Shown: positions 9,311-17,770 of the stretch, one piece after another
How positions within the stretch are numbered: position 1 is the stretch's first letter
Layout of the letters: every line of letters begins with the position of its first letter
DNA from: Prosthecobacter sp.
GTDB lineage: Bacteria; Verrucomicrobiota; Verrucomicrobiia; Verrucomicrobiales; Verrucomicrobiaceae
Assembly (NCBI GenBank): GCA_030827515.1
Contig: JAUREI010000023.1
Span: forward strand, 1 to 33,388
Length of the DNA: 33,388 nt
Direction of reading: 5' to 3'
Notes under the pieces: generated by a model
Databases searched by the model: none
What the model saw: only the letters and a program-made list of their open reading frames with translations
Told to the model about the DNA's origin: nothing
Program-made: the position numbers and the translations under genes

Positions 9311-11794
9311 CTACTCCTTGCCCATGGCCTCATCGAGGTTGAGGACGAGTTGGGCGAGGGCGGTGAAGGCGGCGTGGTCCGTGGGATCCAGCTTGGGATC
9401 GCGGGGAGATTCACCGACGGCCAGCAACTCGCTCGCGGCGGCGGGATCGGCGCGAAACTGGGCACGCAGGCGGTCGAGGCGCTGCTGCAGGATGTCGGCC
9501 TCGGCGGCCGAAGGACTGCGGAAGAGCACGCGGCGGTAGAGTTCCTCCAGACGAGCGCGATCCTCGCTGCCAGCCTTCAGCACACGCTGGGCGAGGACGC
9601 GGGCAGCCTCGACATAGCCGGTCTCGTTGAGCGTGGTCAGCGCATGCAGCGGCGTGTTGGTGCGCTTCACCTTGACCTCACAAACCTGGCGTGCGGCGTT
9701 GTCGAACAACATCGTCGGCCCGGCGATGCGGCGCCAGAACGTGTAGAGCGTGCGCCGGTAGAGGGCCTCCCCATGGTCCTGAACGTAACTCTTCTTGCCA
9801 AAGGTCGCCTCCTCCCAGATGCCCTCGGGCTGGTAGGGTTTCACCGCCGGACCACCCTGTGCCGGACTGAGCAGGCCGGAAGCAGCCATGGCGACGTCGC
9901 GCAGCATCCAGGACGGAAGACGATGACGCGCACCGCGCGCCAGCAGGCGGTTCTCGGGATCCCGTTCGGCCAGTTCGGGCGTGACCCTGGAACTCTGCCG
10001 GTAGGTGCGGCTGGTGACGATGAGCCGGAGCAGATGCTTGACGTCCCAGCCGCTGTCCATGAACTCGACTGCCAGCCAGTCGAGCAGTTCCGGGTGACTC
10101 GGTTTCTCTCCCTGCAATCCAAAGTCCTCGACGCTCTTGACCAGGCCGGTGCCAAACAGCGCCTGCCAGTAGCGATTCACGGTCACGCGCGCCGTCAGCG
10201 GATTCTTCCGGTCAACCAGCCAGCGGGCAAGGTCGAGCCGGTTGGCGCGAGCGCCGGCTGGAAGCTTGCCGGCCAGGGCAACCGGCATGGCACCGGTGAC
10301 CTTGACCGACGTCGGCTTGTCGTAGGCACCCTTGTCGAGGATGTGGGTGTCGCGCAGTTCCTTGACCTGATCCATGATCATCACCCGGGTGACGTTGGCC
10401 TGGGCGGCGTCGCGCTCGCGCACAGCGGCCAGATGCTTCTTCAACACGGCGACGTAGGCTGGATCGGCTCCGTCGGTCTCGAAGTAGCCGATCGCCTCGA
10501 GGATGCCATCGACTCCACGCTGCGCCGGCATGCGCGCGGCGAGGGTGGCCGAGAGATTGCCAGGCAGTTTGCCGGCAGCGGACTGGGTCAGCGGCGCGCC
10601 TTCCGGCCGCGGAAACTTGAGCTTCTCAAAGGCCTCGACCTCGGTAACGACAGCGGCCAGCCGGGCGCGCGCCTTCTCGACCCGGGCCTCCTCCGCCGGC
10701 GTTGAAAAATCCAGGGCGGGCGCCGCCTGACCGCCGCGACCGGCACCGGTTTCCGACATCTGGTTGAAGATGTCGTAGAGGGCGAAGTAATCGCGCTGGG
10801 CAAGCGGGTCATACTTGTGATCGTGGCAGCGGCAACAGTTGAAGGTGGCGGCCAGCCAGATCGTCGCGGTGGTCTCGACACGATCGAAGACGTTTTCCAC
10901 GCGCGTCTCCTCGGCGATGCGGCCGCCCTCGCCATTGTGCATGTGATTGCGGTGGAACCCCGAAGCGAGCTGCTGCTCTCGCGCGGCTTCCGGCAGCAGG
11001 TCACCGGCGAGTTGCTCGATCGTGAACTGGTCATAGGGCTGGTTGCGGTTGATCGCTTCCACCACCCAGTCGCGCCAGGGCCACATGGTGCGCTCGGGAT
11101 CGCCCTGGTAACCGTTGGTGTCGGCGTAGCGCGCGGCGTCCAGCCAATCCCAGGCCCAGCGTTCGCCGTAGGCTGGGCTGGCGAACAGTCGGTCCATCAC
11201 CGCTTCCACCTCAGTCGTGCCAGGCTGTAGGCCGTGGGCGACCGGTGGCAGACCGGTGAGATCGAGGGACAAACGGCGCACCAGCACGTCCGGATCGGCC
11301 TCGGGTGAGAATTCGAGACCCTCGCGCTCCAGCCGGGCGGCGACGAAGGCATCGATGGGATGGCGGCCAGCCTCTGCCTTCACCGCCGGCAGGGGCGGTC
11401 GCGACGGTGGTTCATAGGCCCAGTGCCGGCCCCAGACGGCGCCATCGGCCACCCAACGCTTGAGCAACTGCTTCTGCGCCTCGGTCACCCGGCGCAGGGC
11501 TTTGGGTGGAGGCATGACCTCGTCGGGATCCTCACTCAAAAGGCGGGTGATGACTTCACTCGCCTCCGGCCTGCCAGGCACCAGGGCGACCGCACCGCTC
11601 TTGCCCTGGCCATAGGCCGATTCCTGGAGATCCAGACGCAGCCCGCCCTTGCGTCCCGCCTCATCGGGGCCGTGGCAGGCGAAGCAGGTGTCGGATAGGA
11701 TCGGCAGGACGTCGCGCGCAAACGACACCGGCTCGGCCGCGCCGGCAGCGGCGGGCAGGAGCAGGATGACGAAAGAGCGGACGAAACGGAGCAT
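9311..11794 (-). CDS. Exported PSCyt1 / DUF1549 / DUF1553 protein
   Basis: The 827-residue product starts with a signal peptide (about 1-20) and a planctomycete cytochrome domain with haem site C37-F-A-C40-H41 and a downstream MPPPKAL. DUF1549 (PSCyt2) covers roughly 145-350 and contains ERWAWDWLDAARYADTNG and a second CxxCH, CCRCHDHKYDP, near 320. DUF1553 (PSD1) lies at about 525-780 with NRYWQALFGTGLV, HPELLDWLA and TSRTYRQSS. The family is abundant in Planctomycetota and Verrucomicrobiota; its biochemical activity is unproven, though links to polysaccharide use have been proposed. It normally sits beside a DUF1501 gene, but here that gene is about 3.3 kb upstream with three genes in between. 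Confidence 0.92.
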   Translation of the reverse strand: MLRFVRSFVILLLPAAAGAAEPVSFARDVLPILSDTCFACHGPDEAGRKGGLRLDLQESAYGQGKSGAVALVPGRPEASEVITRLLSEDPDEVMPPPKALRRVTEAQKQLLKRWVADGAVWGRHWAYEPPSRPPLPAVKAEAGRHPIDAFVAARLEREGLEFSPEADPDVLVRRLSLDLTGLPPVAHGLQPGTTEVEAVMDRLFASPAYGERWAWDWLDAARYADTNGYQGDPERTMWPWRDWVVEAINRNQPYDQFTIEQLAGDLLPEAAREQQLASGFHRNHMHNGEGGRIAEETRVENVFDRVETTATIWLAATFNCCRCHDHKYDPLAQRDYFALYDIFNQMSETGAGRGGQAAPALDFSTPAEEARVEKARARLAAVVTEVEAFEKLKFPRPEGAPLTQSAAGKLPGNLSATLAARMPAQRGVDGILEAIGYFETDGADPAYVAVLKKHLAAVRERDAAQANVTRVMIMDQVKELRDTHILDKGAYDKPTSVKVTGAMPVALAGKLPAGARANRLDLARWLVDRKNPLTARVTVNRYWQALFGTGLVKSVEDFGLQGEKPSHPELLDWLAVEFMDSGWDVKHLLRLIVTSRTYRQSSRVTPELAERDPENRLLARGARHRLPSWMLRDVAMAASGLLSPAQGGPAVKPYQPEGIWEEATFGKKSYVQDHGEALYRRTLYTFWRRIAGPTMLFDNAARQVCEVKVKRTNTPLHALTTLNETGYVEAARVLAQRVLKAGSEDRARLEELYRRVLFRSPSAAEADILQQRLDRLRAQFRADPAAASELLAVGESPRDPKLDPTDHAAFTALAQLVLNLDEAMGKE

Positions 11795-11851
11795 GCGTGG
11801 AATACGTCGGCGGCGGACTGGAATATCCCGTCGCCGCGATGGGTGATCAAC

Positions 11852-12703
11852 TCACAGATCGAGCACCTGGTCCATGCGCCGCGCGACATCGGCCAGGTAG
11901 GCCCAATCTCCGCCGCGCACCTCGGCGGCAGCCCAGCCGGTGAACTGAATCTTCGCCAGTTCCGCGCGCACCGCCTCCCACTGGATGCTGCCCTCGCCAA
12001 GCGGCACATCGAAGCCTTTGCGCATGCCCTGGTTCATCGCTTTGGTGAGATCGTATTCCTTGACGTCGAGTTTCTTGGCGCGTGTGCCGACCACTTCAAC
12101 CCAGTGCTCAGCCACGCCCCACCGCATCTGGTTGCCGATGTCGAGGTGGACCTGCACCCAGGGGCTGCCGATTTCGTCAATGAAGCGGGCCATGTCGTAG
12201 GCGCTGATCAGGAAGGTGGCCCAGACGTTTTCGACCAGAATCTTCACACCGTGCTTCTCAGCAAAAGGCGCCGCCGCCTGCAGGCGCTCGCGCGCGGCGC
12301 GCCATTGCACTCCCAGCGGCGTCTTGAGGTCGTAGTTCATCACGGCCAGCATGGAGTCGCCTCCAAGACGGCGCGTCAGCTCCAGGCCGGGCTCCAGGGT
12401 GTCAACTCGCGCGCCGACTGTGCCATCAATCATGAGCCCGGTGGCCTTGCTGGCGTCAATCCACTCCTGCTCGCGTTCGGCCGGCACATGGCTGAGGCTT
12501 GGCTCGACCCCCTCGAAGCCGCACTCCCGCAGTTTCCTGAAGCACTCCACGACCGGCAGTTTTTTGGACTCCGTCACCATGCCCCACTTGAGCGACTTGC
12601 GGATCTTGCCGCTGAACTGCCCGGCTCGGGCGGGCGAGGGTGGCAAAACGGCGGAACCCAGGGCGAGGGCGGAGGCGTGCAGGATCGAGCGGCGGGTGGG
12701 CAT
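11852..12703 (-). CDS. Exported sugar phosphate isomerase/epimerase-like TIM barrel
   Basis: This 283-residue protein belongs to the AP-endonuclease-2 / xylose-isomerase-like TIM-barrel superfamily (hydroxypyruvate-isomerase-like). It starts MPTRRSILHASALALGSAVL, a twin-arginine-type signal ending near ARA at 25-27, so it is probably exported folded. Likely metal ligands are E158 (LVENVW), D188 (VHLDIGN) and E261 (AAEVRGG). The position that is often a His in an HxK motif reads LDVKEYD here, so one ligand may differ. The substrate cannot be inferred. It lies 57 bases upstream of the PSCyt1/DUF1553 gene and 72 bases after the secreted 634-residue protein, all on the same strand. Confidence 0.85.
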   Translation of the reverse strand: MPTRRSILHASALALGSAVLPPSPARAGQFSGKIRKSLKWGMVTESKKLPVVECFRKLRECGFEGVEPSLSHVPAEREQEWIDASKATGLMIDGTVGARVDTLEPGLELTRRLGGDSMLAVMNYDLKTPLGVQWRAARERLQAAAPFAEKHGVKILVENVWATFLISAYDMARFIDEIGSPWVQVHLDIGNQMRWGVAEHWVEVVGTRAKKLDVKEYDLTKAMNQGMRKGFDVPLGEGSIQWEAVRAELAKIQFTGWAAAEVRGGDWAYLADVARRMDQVLDL

Positions 12704-12775
12704 GCAGCTAAAACGCCGGGTTCATCCGCAGGTTTGCGACCCCGGGGAATTCCTTCGACGTTGTCACCGTCGCAT

Positions 12776-14680
12776 TCAGGGTGGCGGCGGCGCGTCGGGC
12801 TCGTTCAAGCCGGCAACCAGGCGCTGAATGCCATCGCGGGCAAACTCGCTCGGCGGATAGAGACGTCGGGCCTTGAGAAACCAGGCGATGGCGGAGCCGG
12901 TCTGCTTGCGCTGCTCATGCTGCTTCGCCTTCTCAATGGCGCTGACGTATTCGCTGGCCTTGACGCTCAACTCCGAGCGCAGGCGGGTGATCTCGGCGTC
13001 CTCGGGAAAGAGCTGGTATTCCTTCTCGACCTGTTCCCACGCGCCGTAGGGGTTGCTGGCGGCGAGCTGGCCGGCGCCGTGAACGACCATGTTGACCCGG
13101 TTCATGTCGATCAGCACCTTCTTGATCTGCTCCTGGCGGGTGGGATCGTTGATGGCGGCTGCGAGGAAGCGGCCCTGATCATTGTAGATCTGGCGGAAGT
13201 TGCGCTGGCTGAGCAGGCGGTCGAGATCGAGCAGCGCCTGGGCCTGGATGTCGCTGTTCTGGCCAACCATGTTCGACAGCTCGCGCAGCCGAGGATTCGT
13301 CGGCCAGATTTCCGCGGCGCCCTTGAGCTCGCTGGCGTATGTGGCCTGGTCACCCTTGAGGATGGCGGCCTTGGCGGCGGTCAGACGCATGTCGCAGAGG
13401 GCGCGCGCAGTCTCAATGGCGGCCTGTGGTTTCGAGAAATCGAAGTCCTTGGAAGCCGCGCGCATCTTGGTGACGAGCTCCTCGGCAAGTCCAAAGTCCT
13501 TCATCTCCAGCGCATTGATGAGCTGGTTGCCGTCGCGCACGTAATCGAGCACCTTCAGCTTCGTGACCATGGGCAGGCGACGAATGCGCGGCAGGTACTC
13601 GCCAATCGCATAGGCCTCCATGAGACGTCGGCTGGCGCTGTCGAAATCCTGGCGGAGAACGAGCTGCTCAAAGGCGACCACGGCTTCGTCGACACCACGG
13701 ATGGCCTCGGCGGCAAAGCCGTCGATCAGGCTCACCGTTGGCGGCACGCCCATGCCGGCCGAGAACATCTTTTTCAGGTCCGAATTGTCATCGAGCTGCA
13801 ACACGCTGTCGCCATCACGGAACATGTGCGGGTAGAGCCGGCAGGCGATGATGGCATGCTCGAAGCGGCGCTGCATGAAGAGCTGGACCATGAGCGCCTG
13901 GAACTGGGTCTTGCTGGTGACTTCCGAAAGGCCGATGGCCGTCTCGTTGAGCTTCATCCGCGCCTCGATCTCGGCGATGTTCTTGATGTAGCCGGAGACG
14001 CGGCCGACAGTCAGCGTGTTGGTCTGCTGCTGCTGCACGGCCTGCTGGCGACCGGTGCCGTTGGCGCCGCCCTTGGTGGAACCGCCGCTTGTGTTGGGTG
14101 CCAGCGGAGCGTTATTGAGGCCCTGCTCGGCGTTCCACTCCAGGTCCTTGCGCCGCTTGAGCATGGCATCGTTGGCGGAGCGCAGGTTGTTGACCTTTTT
14201 CTGGGCGAGCCAGACGTCCCAGACACCGTTGGCGATGGTGTTGCAAATGCCGCCGTCGATCGGAAAGGCGCCGGCCTCGGGCAGCAGGGCAAAGGCGCGC
14301 GAGACGTCCACTCCGCCCGGGCGGGTGGGCGCGAGAAGTTGGATGATCTGGGCGATGACATCGCGGTAGCCCTGGTCATCGGCACTGTCCGCCTCGGGTG
14401 TGGCCAGATAGATTTCGAACTTGGCGCGGGCAAACCGGTTGTTGGTGAGATTCCACATCTTGCCATCCCAAGTCACCGTCTCGCTTCCGGAATCGACATG
14501 CGGGACAAGCCCGCCGAACATGGAGCCCTGTTGTCCACTCTGCCCACTGGAGGAGCCACCGCCGGAGGCGGGCGGCGGCGAGGACGCGGCGGGGGCGGCA
14601 CCCGGTGCGGGCGAGGGCAAAACCTGGGCACCCAGTCCCAGGGGTAACAGACAGGCGGCGGCAAGAATCCAGGCGTTCAT
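12776..14680 (-). CDS. Unrecognised secreted protein, 634 residues
   Basis: I do not recognise the family. The product begins with a signal peptide (about 1-19, ending LGLGAQ). A Pro/Ala/Ser/Gly-rich low-complexity segment follows at about 21-55. A first region (about 60-190) contains TWDGKMWNLTNNRFARAKFEIYLA. A Gly/Gln-rich linker with RQQAVQQQQTN lies near 211-221. The rest looks helical, with repeated short helices that could be TPR-like (RRFEHAIIACRLYPHM, SAIAWFLKARRLYPPSEFA). The tail is DAPPPP. It starts 5 bases after the stop of the small OB-like membrane protein, so the two are almost certainly co-transcribed. A periplasmic or surface-associated structural or scaffold role is only a guess. 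Codon use and a balanced composition support this strand over the longer opposite-strand frame. Confidence 0.8.
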   Translation of the reverse strand: MNAWILAAACLLPLGLGAQVLPSPAPGAAPAASSPPPASGGGSSSGQSGQQGSMFGGLVPHVDSGSETVTWDGKMWNLTNNRFARAKFEIYLATPEADSADDQGYRDVIAQIIQLLAPTRPGGVDVSRAFALLPEAGAFPIDGGICNTIANGVWDVWLAQKKVNNLRSANDAMLKRRKDLEWNAEQGLNNAPLAPNTSGGSTKGGANGTGRQQAVQQQQTNTLTVGRVSGYIKNIAEIEARMKLNETAIGLSEVTSKTQFQALMVQLFMQRRFEHAIIACRLYPHMFRDGDSVLQLDDNSDLKKMFSAGMGVPPTVSLIDGFAAEAIRGVDEAVVAFEQLVLRQDFDSASRRLMEAYAIGEYLPRIRRLPMVTKLKVLDYVRDGNQLINALEMKDFGLAEELVTKMRAASKDFDFSKPQAAIETARALCDMRLTAAKAAILKGDQATYASELKGAAEIWPTNPRLRELSNMVGQNSDIQAQALLDLDRLLSQRNFRQIYNDQGRFLAAAINDPTRQEQIKKVLIDMNRVNMVVHGAGQLAASNPYGAWEQVEKEYQLFPEDAEITRLRSELSVKASEYVSAIEKAKQHEQRKQTGSAIAWFLKARRLYPPSEFARDGIQRLVAGLNEPDAPPPP

Positions 14681-14685
14681 GGCAA

Positions 14686-15084
14686 TCAGGCTTTGGTGAG
14701 TTGCAGGACTTCCAGCAGCCCCGTCTCCAACACGCGGACCTTAAAGTGGTAGCGCTGGCCGCGCTGGATGTTGACCTCGAGGCTGGGTGGAACCCAGACA
14801 GGGGCGTGGCTGCCGGCATCACCCACCTGAACACTGAAGAGGCGGCCATCCGCGGCCTTCCAGTTGTCGAGACGGTCGTCGACCGCCCCCTCAATGCGGT
14901 AGACATTGCCGCTGAGGGCGGTCGAGCTTTCCAGATACTCCTCCATGCTGAGCGGCGTGAGCGTGGCGAGAGGATCGCCCCCCCGATGGATCAGGGCATA
15001 GCCGCCCGCTAGGGCCCCGGCCAGCACGGCCAGCAGGGAGATGAGGTGCGCGGGCTTGAGTCCGGATTGGGCGCGTCGTGCCAT
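14686..15084 (-). CDS. Unrecognised membrane-anchored protein with possible OB-like fold
   Basis: The 132-residue product has a basic N-terminus (MARRAQSGLKPAH), one hydrophobic helix at about 13-32, and a soluble C-terminal part of about 95 residues. That part is beta-rich, with the alternation GNVYRIEGAVDDRL, DGRLFSVQV and RGQRYHFKVRVLE, which resembles an OB-fold of the kind seen in small periplasmic proteins; this is a judgement by eye. I chose the ATG at 15084; an in-frame ATG at 15120 would add 12 residues. It is followed after 5 bases by the 634-residue secreted protein, so the two may act together in the envelope. I cannot name a function. Confidence 0.75.
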   Translation of the reverse strand: MARRAQSGLKPAHLISLLAVLAGALAGGYALIHRGGDPLATLTPLSMEEYLESSTALSGNVYRIEGAVDDRLDNWKAADGRLFSVQVGDAGSHAPVWVPPSLEVNIQRGQRYHFKVRVLETGLLEVLQLTKA

Positions 15085-15138
15085 GAACCGCAGTCTAACG
15101 GTGCAGTTGCCGGGCGGCAAGGCGGGAATCGGGTCGGT

Positions 15139-16557
15139 TCAGGTCAGGATTGGATGAACAATCTCTCCGTGAACATCCGTGAGACGGAAGTCGCGCCCCT
15201 GATAACGGAAGGTCAGTCGCTCGTGATCGAGCCCCATGAGGTGCAGCACGGTGGCGTTGAGGTCGTGCACATGAACCCCGCCCTCGACCACACTGAAACC
15301 GAACTCATCGGTGCGACCATGGGTGAGGCCCGCCTTGACCCCGCCGCCGGCCATCCAGACGGTGAAGGCGTCCTTGTGATGGTCGCGCCCGGGGGAGGTT
15401 TTGGCACCCGATCCGTCGATGCCCTGACGGAGCGGCGTGCGTCCAAACTCACTGCCCCAGATGACCAGAGTGTCCTCAAGCAGGCCTCGTTGCTTGAGAT
15501 CGCGGACGAGAGCCGCCATGGCCTGATCCACATCACGCGCCTTGTCACGCAGGCGCTTGTCGAGGTTGCCGTGATGATCCCAATCGGAGTCGTACAACTG
15601 CACCATGCGCACGCCGCGCTCGACCAAACGGCGGGCAAGCAGGCAGTTGTTGGCGAAGGAGGCCTTGCCGGGTTCGGCACCATACATGGCCAGCGTCGCC
15701 TTCGACTCCCCTTGAATTTCCATCAGTTCCGGCACGCTCGCCTGCATGCGGTAGGCCATTTCATACTGGCTGATGCGGGTGGCGATTTCCGGATCCCCGA
15801 CGAGGCCGAGACGTTCCTCGTTGAGGGCGCGCACGGCGTCGAGCACCTGCCGGCGATCCTGGCGGCTCTGGCCCTCGGGATTGTTGAGAAAGAGCACCGG
15901 TTCGCCGCTGCCGCGGAACTGCACCCCTTGATAGCGACTCGGCAAAAAACCGGTGCCCCAGAGCGAGGTGCCGGCCCCGCCCGGCGGCCCTGACAGCAGG
16001 ACGACATAGGCGGGCAGGTCCTGATTGTCGGCGCCCAGACCATAGGTGGTCCATGCCCCGAGGCTGGGGCGGCCGCCCTGGCCGAAACCGGTGTGAAGAA
16101 ACATCTGCGCCGGCGCATGATTGATTTCATTCGTGTGCATCCCCCGGAGCACGCAGAGGTCGTCGGCCACCGTCGAAAGATGGGGCAGCAGTTCGGAAAA
16201 CTCGGCGCCACTGTGGCCGTGCCTTTGGAACCGGTAGGGCGAGCCGGCCAGGGTCATCTCACCGCCGATGAAGGCGAAGCGTCGGCCCTTGAGCAGGTCC
16301 TCGGGACATTTTTCGCCATCATGCTTCTGCAGGACCGGCTTGTAATCGAAGAGATCGAGATGCGAAGGCGCCCCAATCATGTGCAGGTAGATCACCCGCT
16401 TCGCCTTGGGGGCAAAATGCGGACCCGCCGTGGCACTGACAGGCCCCGCGGCCGGCAAGTCACGCGCCAGCAGGGAACCGAGCGCGGCCGAACCAAGACC
16501 CAGACCCGACCGCGCCAGAAAATGGCGGCGCGAGACGGAGAGGAATTGCGGGGACAT
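15139..16557 (-). CDS. DUF1501 protein with Tat signal
   Basis: The 472-residue protein belongs to DUF1501, an alkaline-phosphatase/sulfatase-like fold common in PVC bacteria. It begins with the twin-arginine signal [12 protein letters not shown] (9-20), so it is probably exported folded. Family features include [50 protein letters not shown] and [21 protein letters not shown], the last two of which contain conserved His and Asp residues likely to bind metal. DUF1501 genes are usually next to a DUF1549/DUF1553 gene; here the partner candidate (9311-11794) is downstream on the same strand, separated by three genes. The enzymatic activity of the family is not established. Confidence 0.92.
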   Translation of the reverse strand: MSPQFLSVSRRHFLARSGLGLGSAALGSLLARDLPAAGPVSATAGPHFAPKAKRVIYLHMIGAPSHLDLFDYKPVLQKHDGEKCPEDLLKGRRFAFIGGEMTLAGSPYRFQRHGHSGAEFSELLPHLSTVADDLCVLRGMHTNEINHAPAQMFLHTGFGQGGRPSLGAWTTYGLGADNQDLPAYVVLLSGPPGGAGTSLWGTGFLPSRYQGVQFRGSGEPVLFLNNPEGQSRQDRRQVLDAVRALNEERLGLVGDPEIATRISQYEMAYRMQASVPELMEIQGESKATLAMYGAEPGKASFANNCLLARRLVERGVRMVQLYDSDWDHHGNLDKRLRDKARDVDQAMAALVRDLKQRGLLEDTLVIWGSEFGRTPLRQGIDGSGAKTSPGRDHHKDAFTVWMAGGGVKAGLTHGRTDEFGFSVVEGGVHVHDLNATVLHLMGLDHERLTFRYQGRDFRLTDVHGEIVHPILT

Positions 16558-16629
16558 GCGCCGGAAACGCCCCGGAAAGCGTCAAACTTGCAGGCCTACG
16601 ACGGACCGGAAACCGCTTCCGCCAGCCAA

Positions 16630-17730
16630 TCAGCGGAGCATGTCGAGTGGCAAGCGGCGCAGGCGCAGGCGGTTGAGCCCTCCCACCTTGGAATCTCCGG
16701 CGCAATAGGCGAGCAAAACCGCATCCTCGAGCAGATGGATGGCGGTGTAGCAATACCAGCCGTCGGGATCGTCCTCGAGCAGACGCTTCACCGGCCAGGT
16801 GCGACCGCCGTCAGGCGAGACCGCAGCCACCAGCGGTGTGCGCTTGCCGGCCTCGAAGGCAAACTCGCCGCTGTGATCATTCCAAACGCCAAGCAGGGAA
16901 CCGTCGGGCAGCAATTTCAGACTGGCGGGAGACGCTGGTGAATGCATCGGGCCCGGAGCCACGGCAGTCCACTGGTATCCCCGATCGGTGGACCGGCATT
17001 CATACTGCACCCCCTGATCCGTGCGAAACCAGGAGAGCAGGCTGCCGTCGACCAACTCCACAATGCCGGGTTCCTGCAGACCCGTGCGCGTGGCAGGAAC
17101 GGGCAGGGCCTGCCACTGCGGGGTTTCGCTCCACGTCGCCCCGGCATCCTCCGAAGTGAGCCAGAGGGCAATCGCACGGGAATCGAAGATCTTGTTCGAA
17201 TCCGGATTCTCGCCGCGGGAACGATGGAACGCGACCGGAGCCAGCAGGCGGCCACCGCGAAGCTGGATCACGCGGTCGTTGTTGAGAACGAAATATCCCG
17301 GGGCGTCTGCCATGCGCACCGGCGCACTCCAGGACTCCGCCTCGTCGCTGCTGAAGCGCACGTGCGGGCGGCAATCGAGCCAGGAATTCTTCAGCAGGTA
17401 GAAAAGCGCCAAACGTCCATCCTGCAGACGCAGCAGGGAGACGCTCATGACATTGGCGCCCCCCTCGTTCTCCAGCACGGTTCGGGGCGACGCATCCCAG
17501 ATGCGACCGCCGTCGGCGGATCTGCGGGCGACCAGGCGGGCGGCGCTGTGGTCGGAGGCGCCGCCATAGAACTGGGTGTGGACGAACAACACGCTGCCGT
17601 CCCTGAGTGTGACGAAAGCACCCTCGGAATTGCGCGGGTGTTCCGCCGTGGGTTCGAGGTTCAACACAACCTCTCCGGGACCGGCGGCGTGAAGGGAGAG
17701 GGCGGCAAGTCCGAGCAGAAGCGGGCGCAT
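16630..17730 (-). CDS. Exported sialidase-like (BNR/Asp-box) protein
   Basis: The 366-residue product has a signal peptide (MRPLLLGLAALSLHAAG) and a six-bladed sialidase-like propeller. Five Asp-box motifs SxDxGxxW or close variants are visible: SADGGRIW, SSDEAESW, SEDAGATW, STDRGYQW and SPDGGRTW. The active-site sialidase residues cannot be assigned with confidence, so hydrolysis of sialic acid is not certain; many PVC members of this BNR family have unknown glycan substrates. I chose ATG 17730, since an earlier in-frame ATG at 17892 would overlap the M3 peptidase gene by 122 bases and lacks a signal. It begins 40 bases after the oligopeptidase stop and ends 72 bases before the DUF1501 gene. 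Confidence 0.87.
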   Translation of the reverse strand: MRPLLLGLAALSLHAAGPGEVVLNLEPTAEHPRNSEGAFVTLRDGSVLFVHTQFYGGASDHSAARLVARRSADGGRIWDASPRTVLENEGGANVMSVSLLRLQDGRLALFYLLKNSWLDCRPHVRFSSDEAESWSAPVRMADAPGYFVLNNDRVIQLRGGRLLAPVAFHRSRGENPDSNKIFDSRAIALWLTSEDAGATWSETPQWQALPVPATRTGLQEPGIVELVDGSLLSWFRTDQGVQYECRSTDRGYQWTAVAPGPMHSPASPASLKLLPDGSLLGVWNDHSGEFAFEAGKRTPLVAAVSPDGGRTWPVKRLLEDDPDGWYCYTAIHLLEDAVLLAYCAGDSKVGGLNRLRLRRLPLDMLR

Positions 17731-17770
17731 GGCAGGATTACGCCACGACAGCCTGCCCACTGGCAGCAAA

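Noticed and set aside
11843-14647. Very long open frame on the plus strand (934 residues)
   Set aside because: It runs antisense through both the isomerase gene and the 634-residue protein gene. The minus-strand product has a signal peptide, tight spacing to its neighbour and a balanced composition, while the plus-strand product has none of these.
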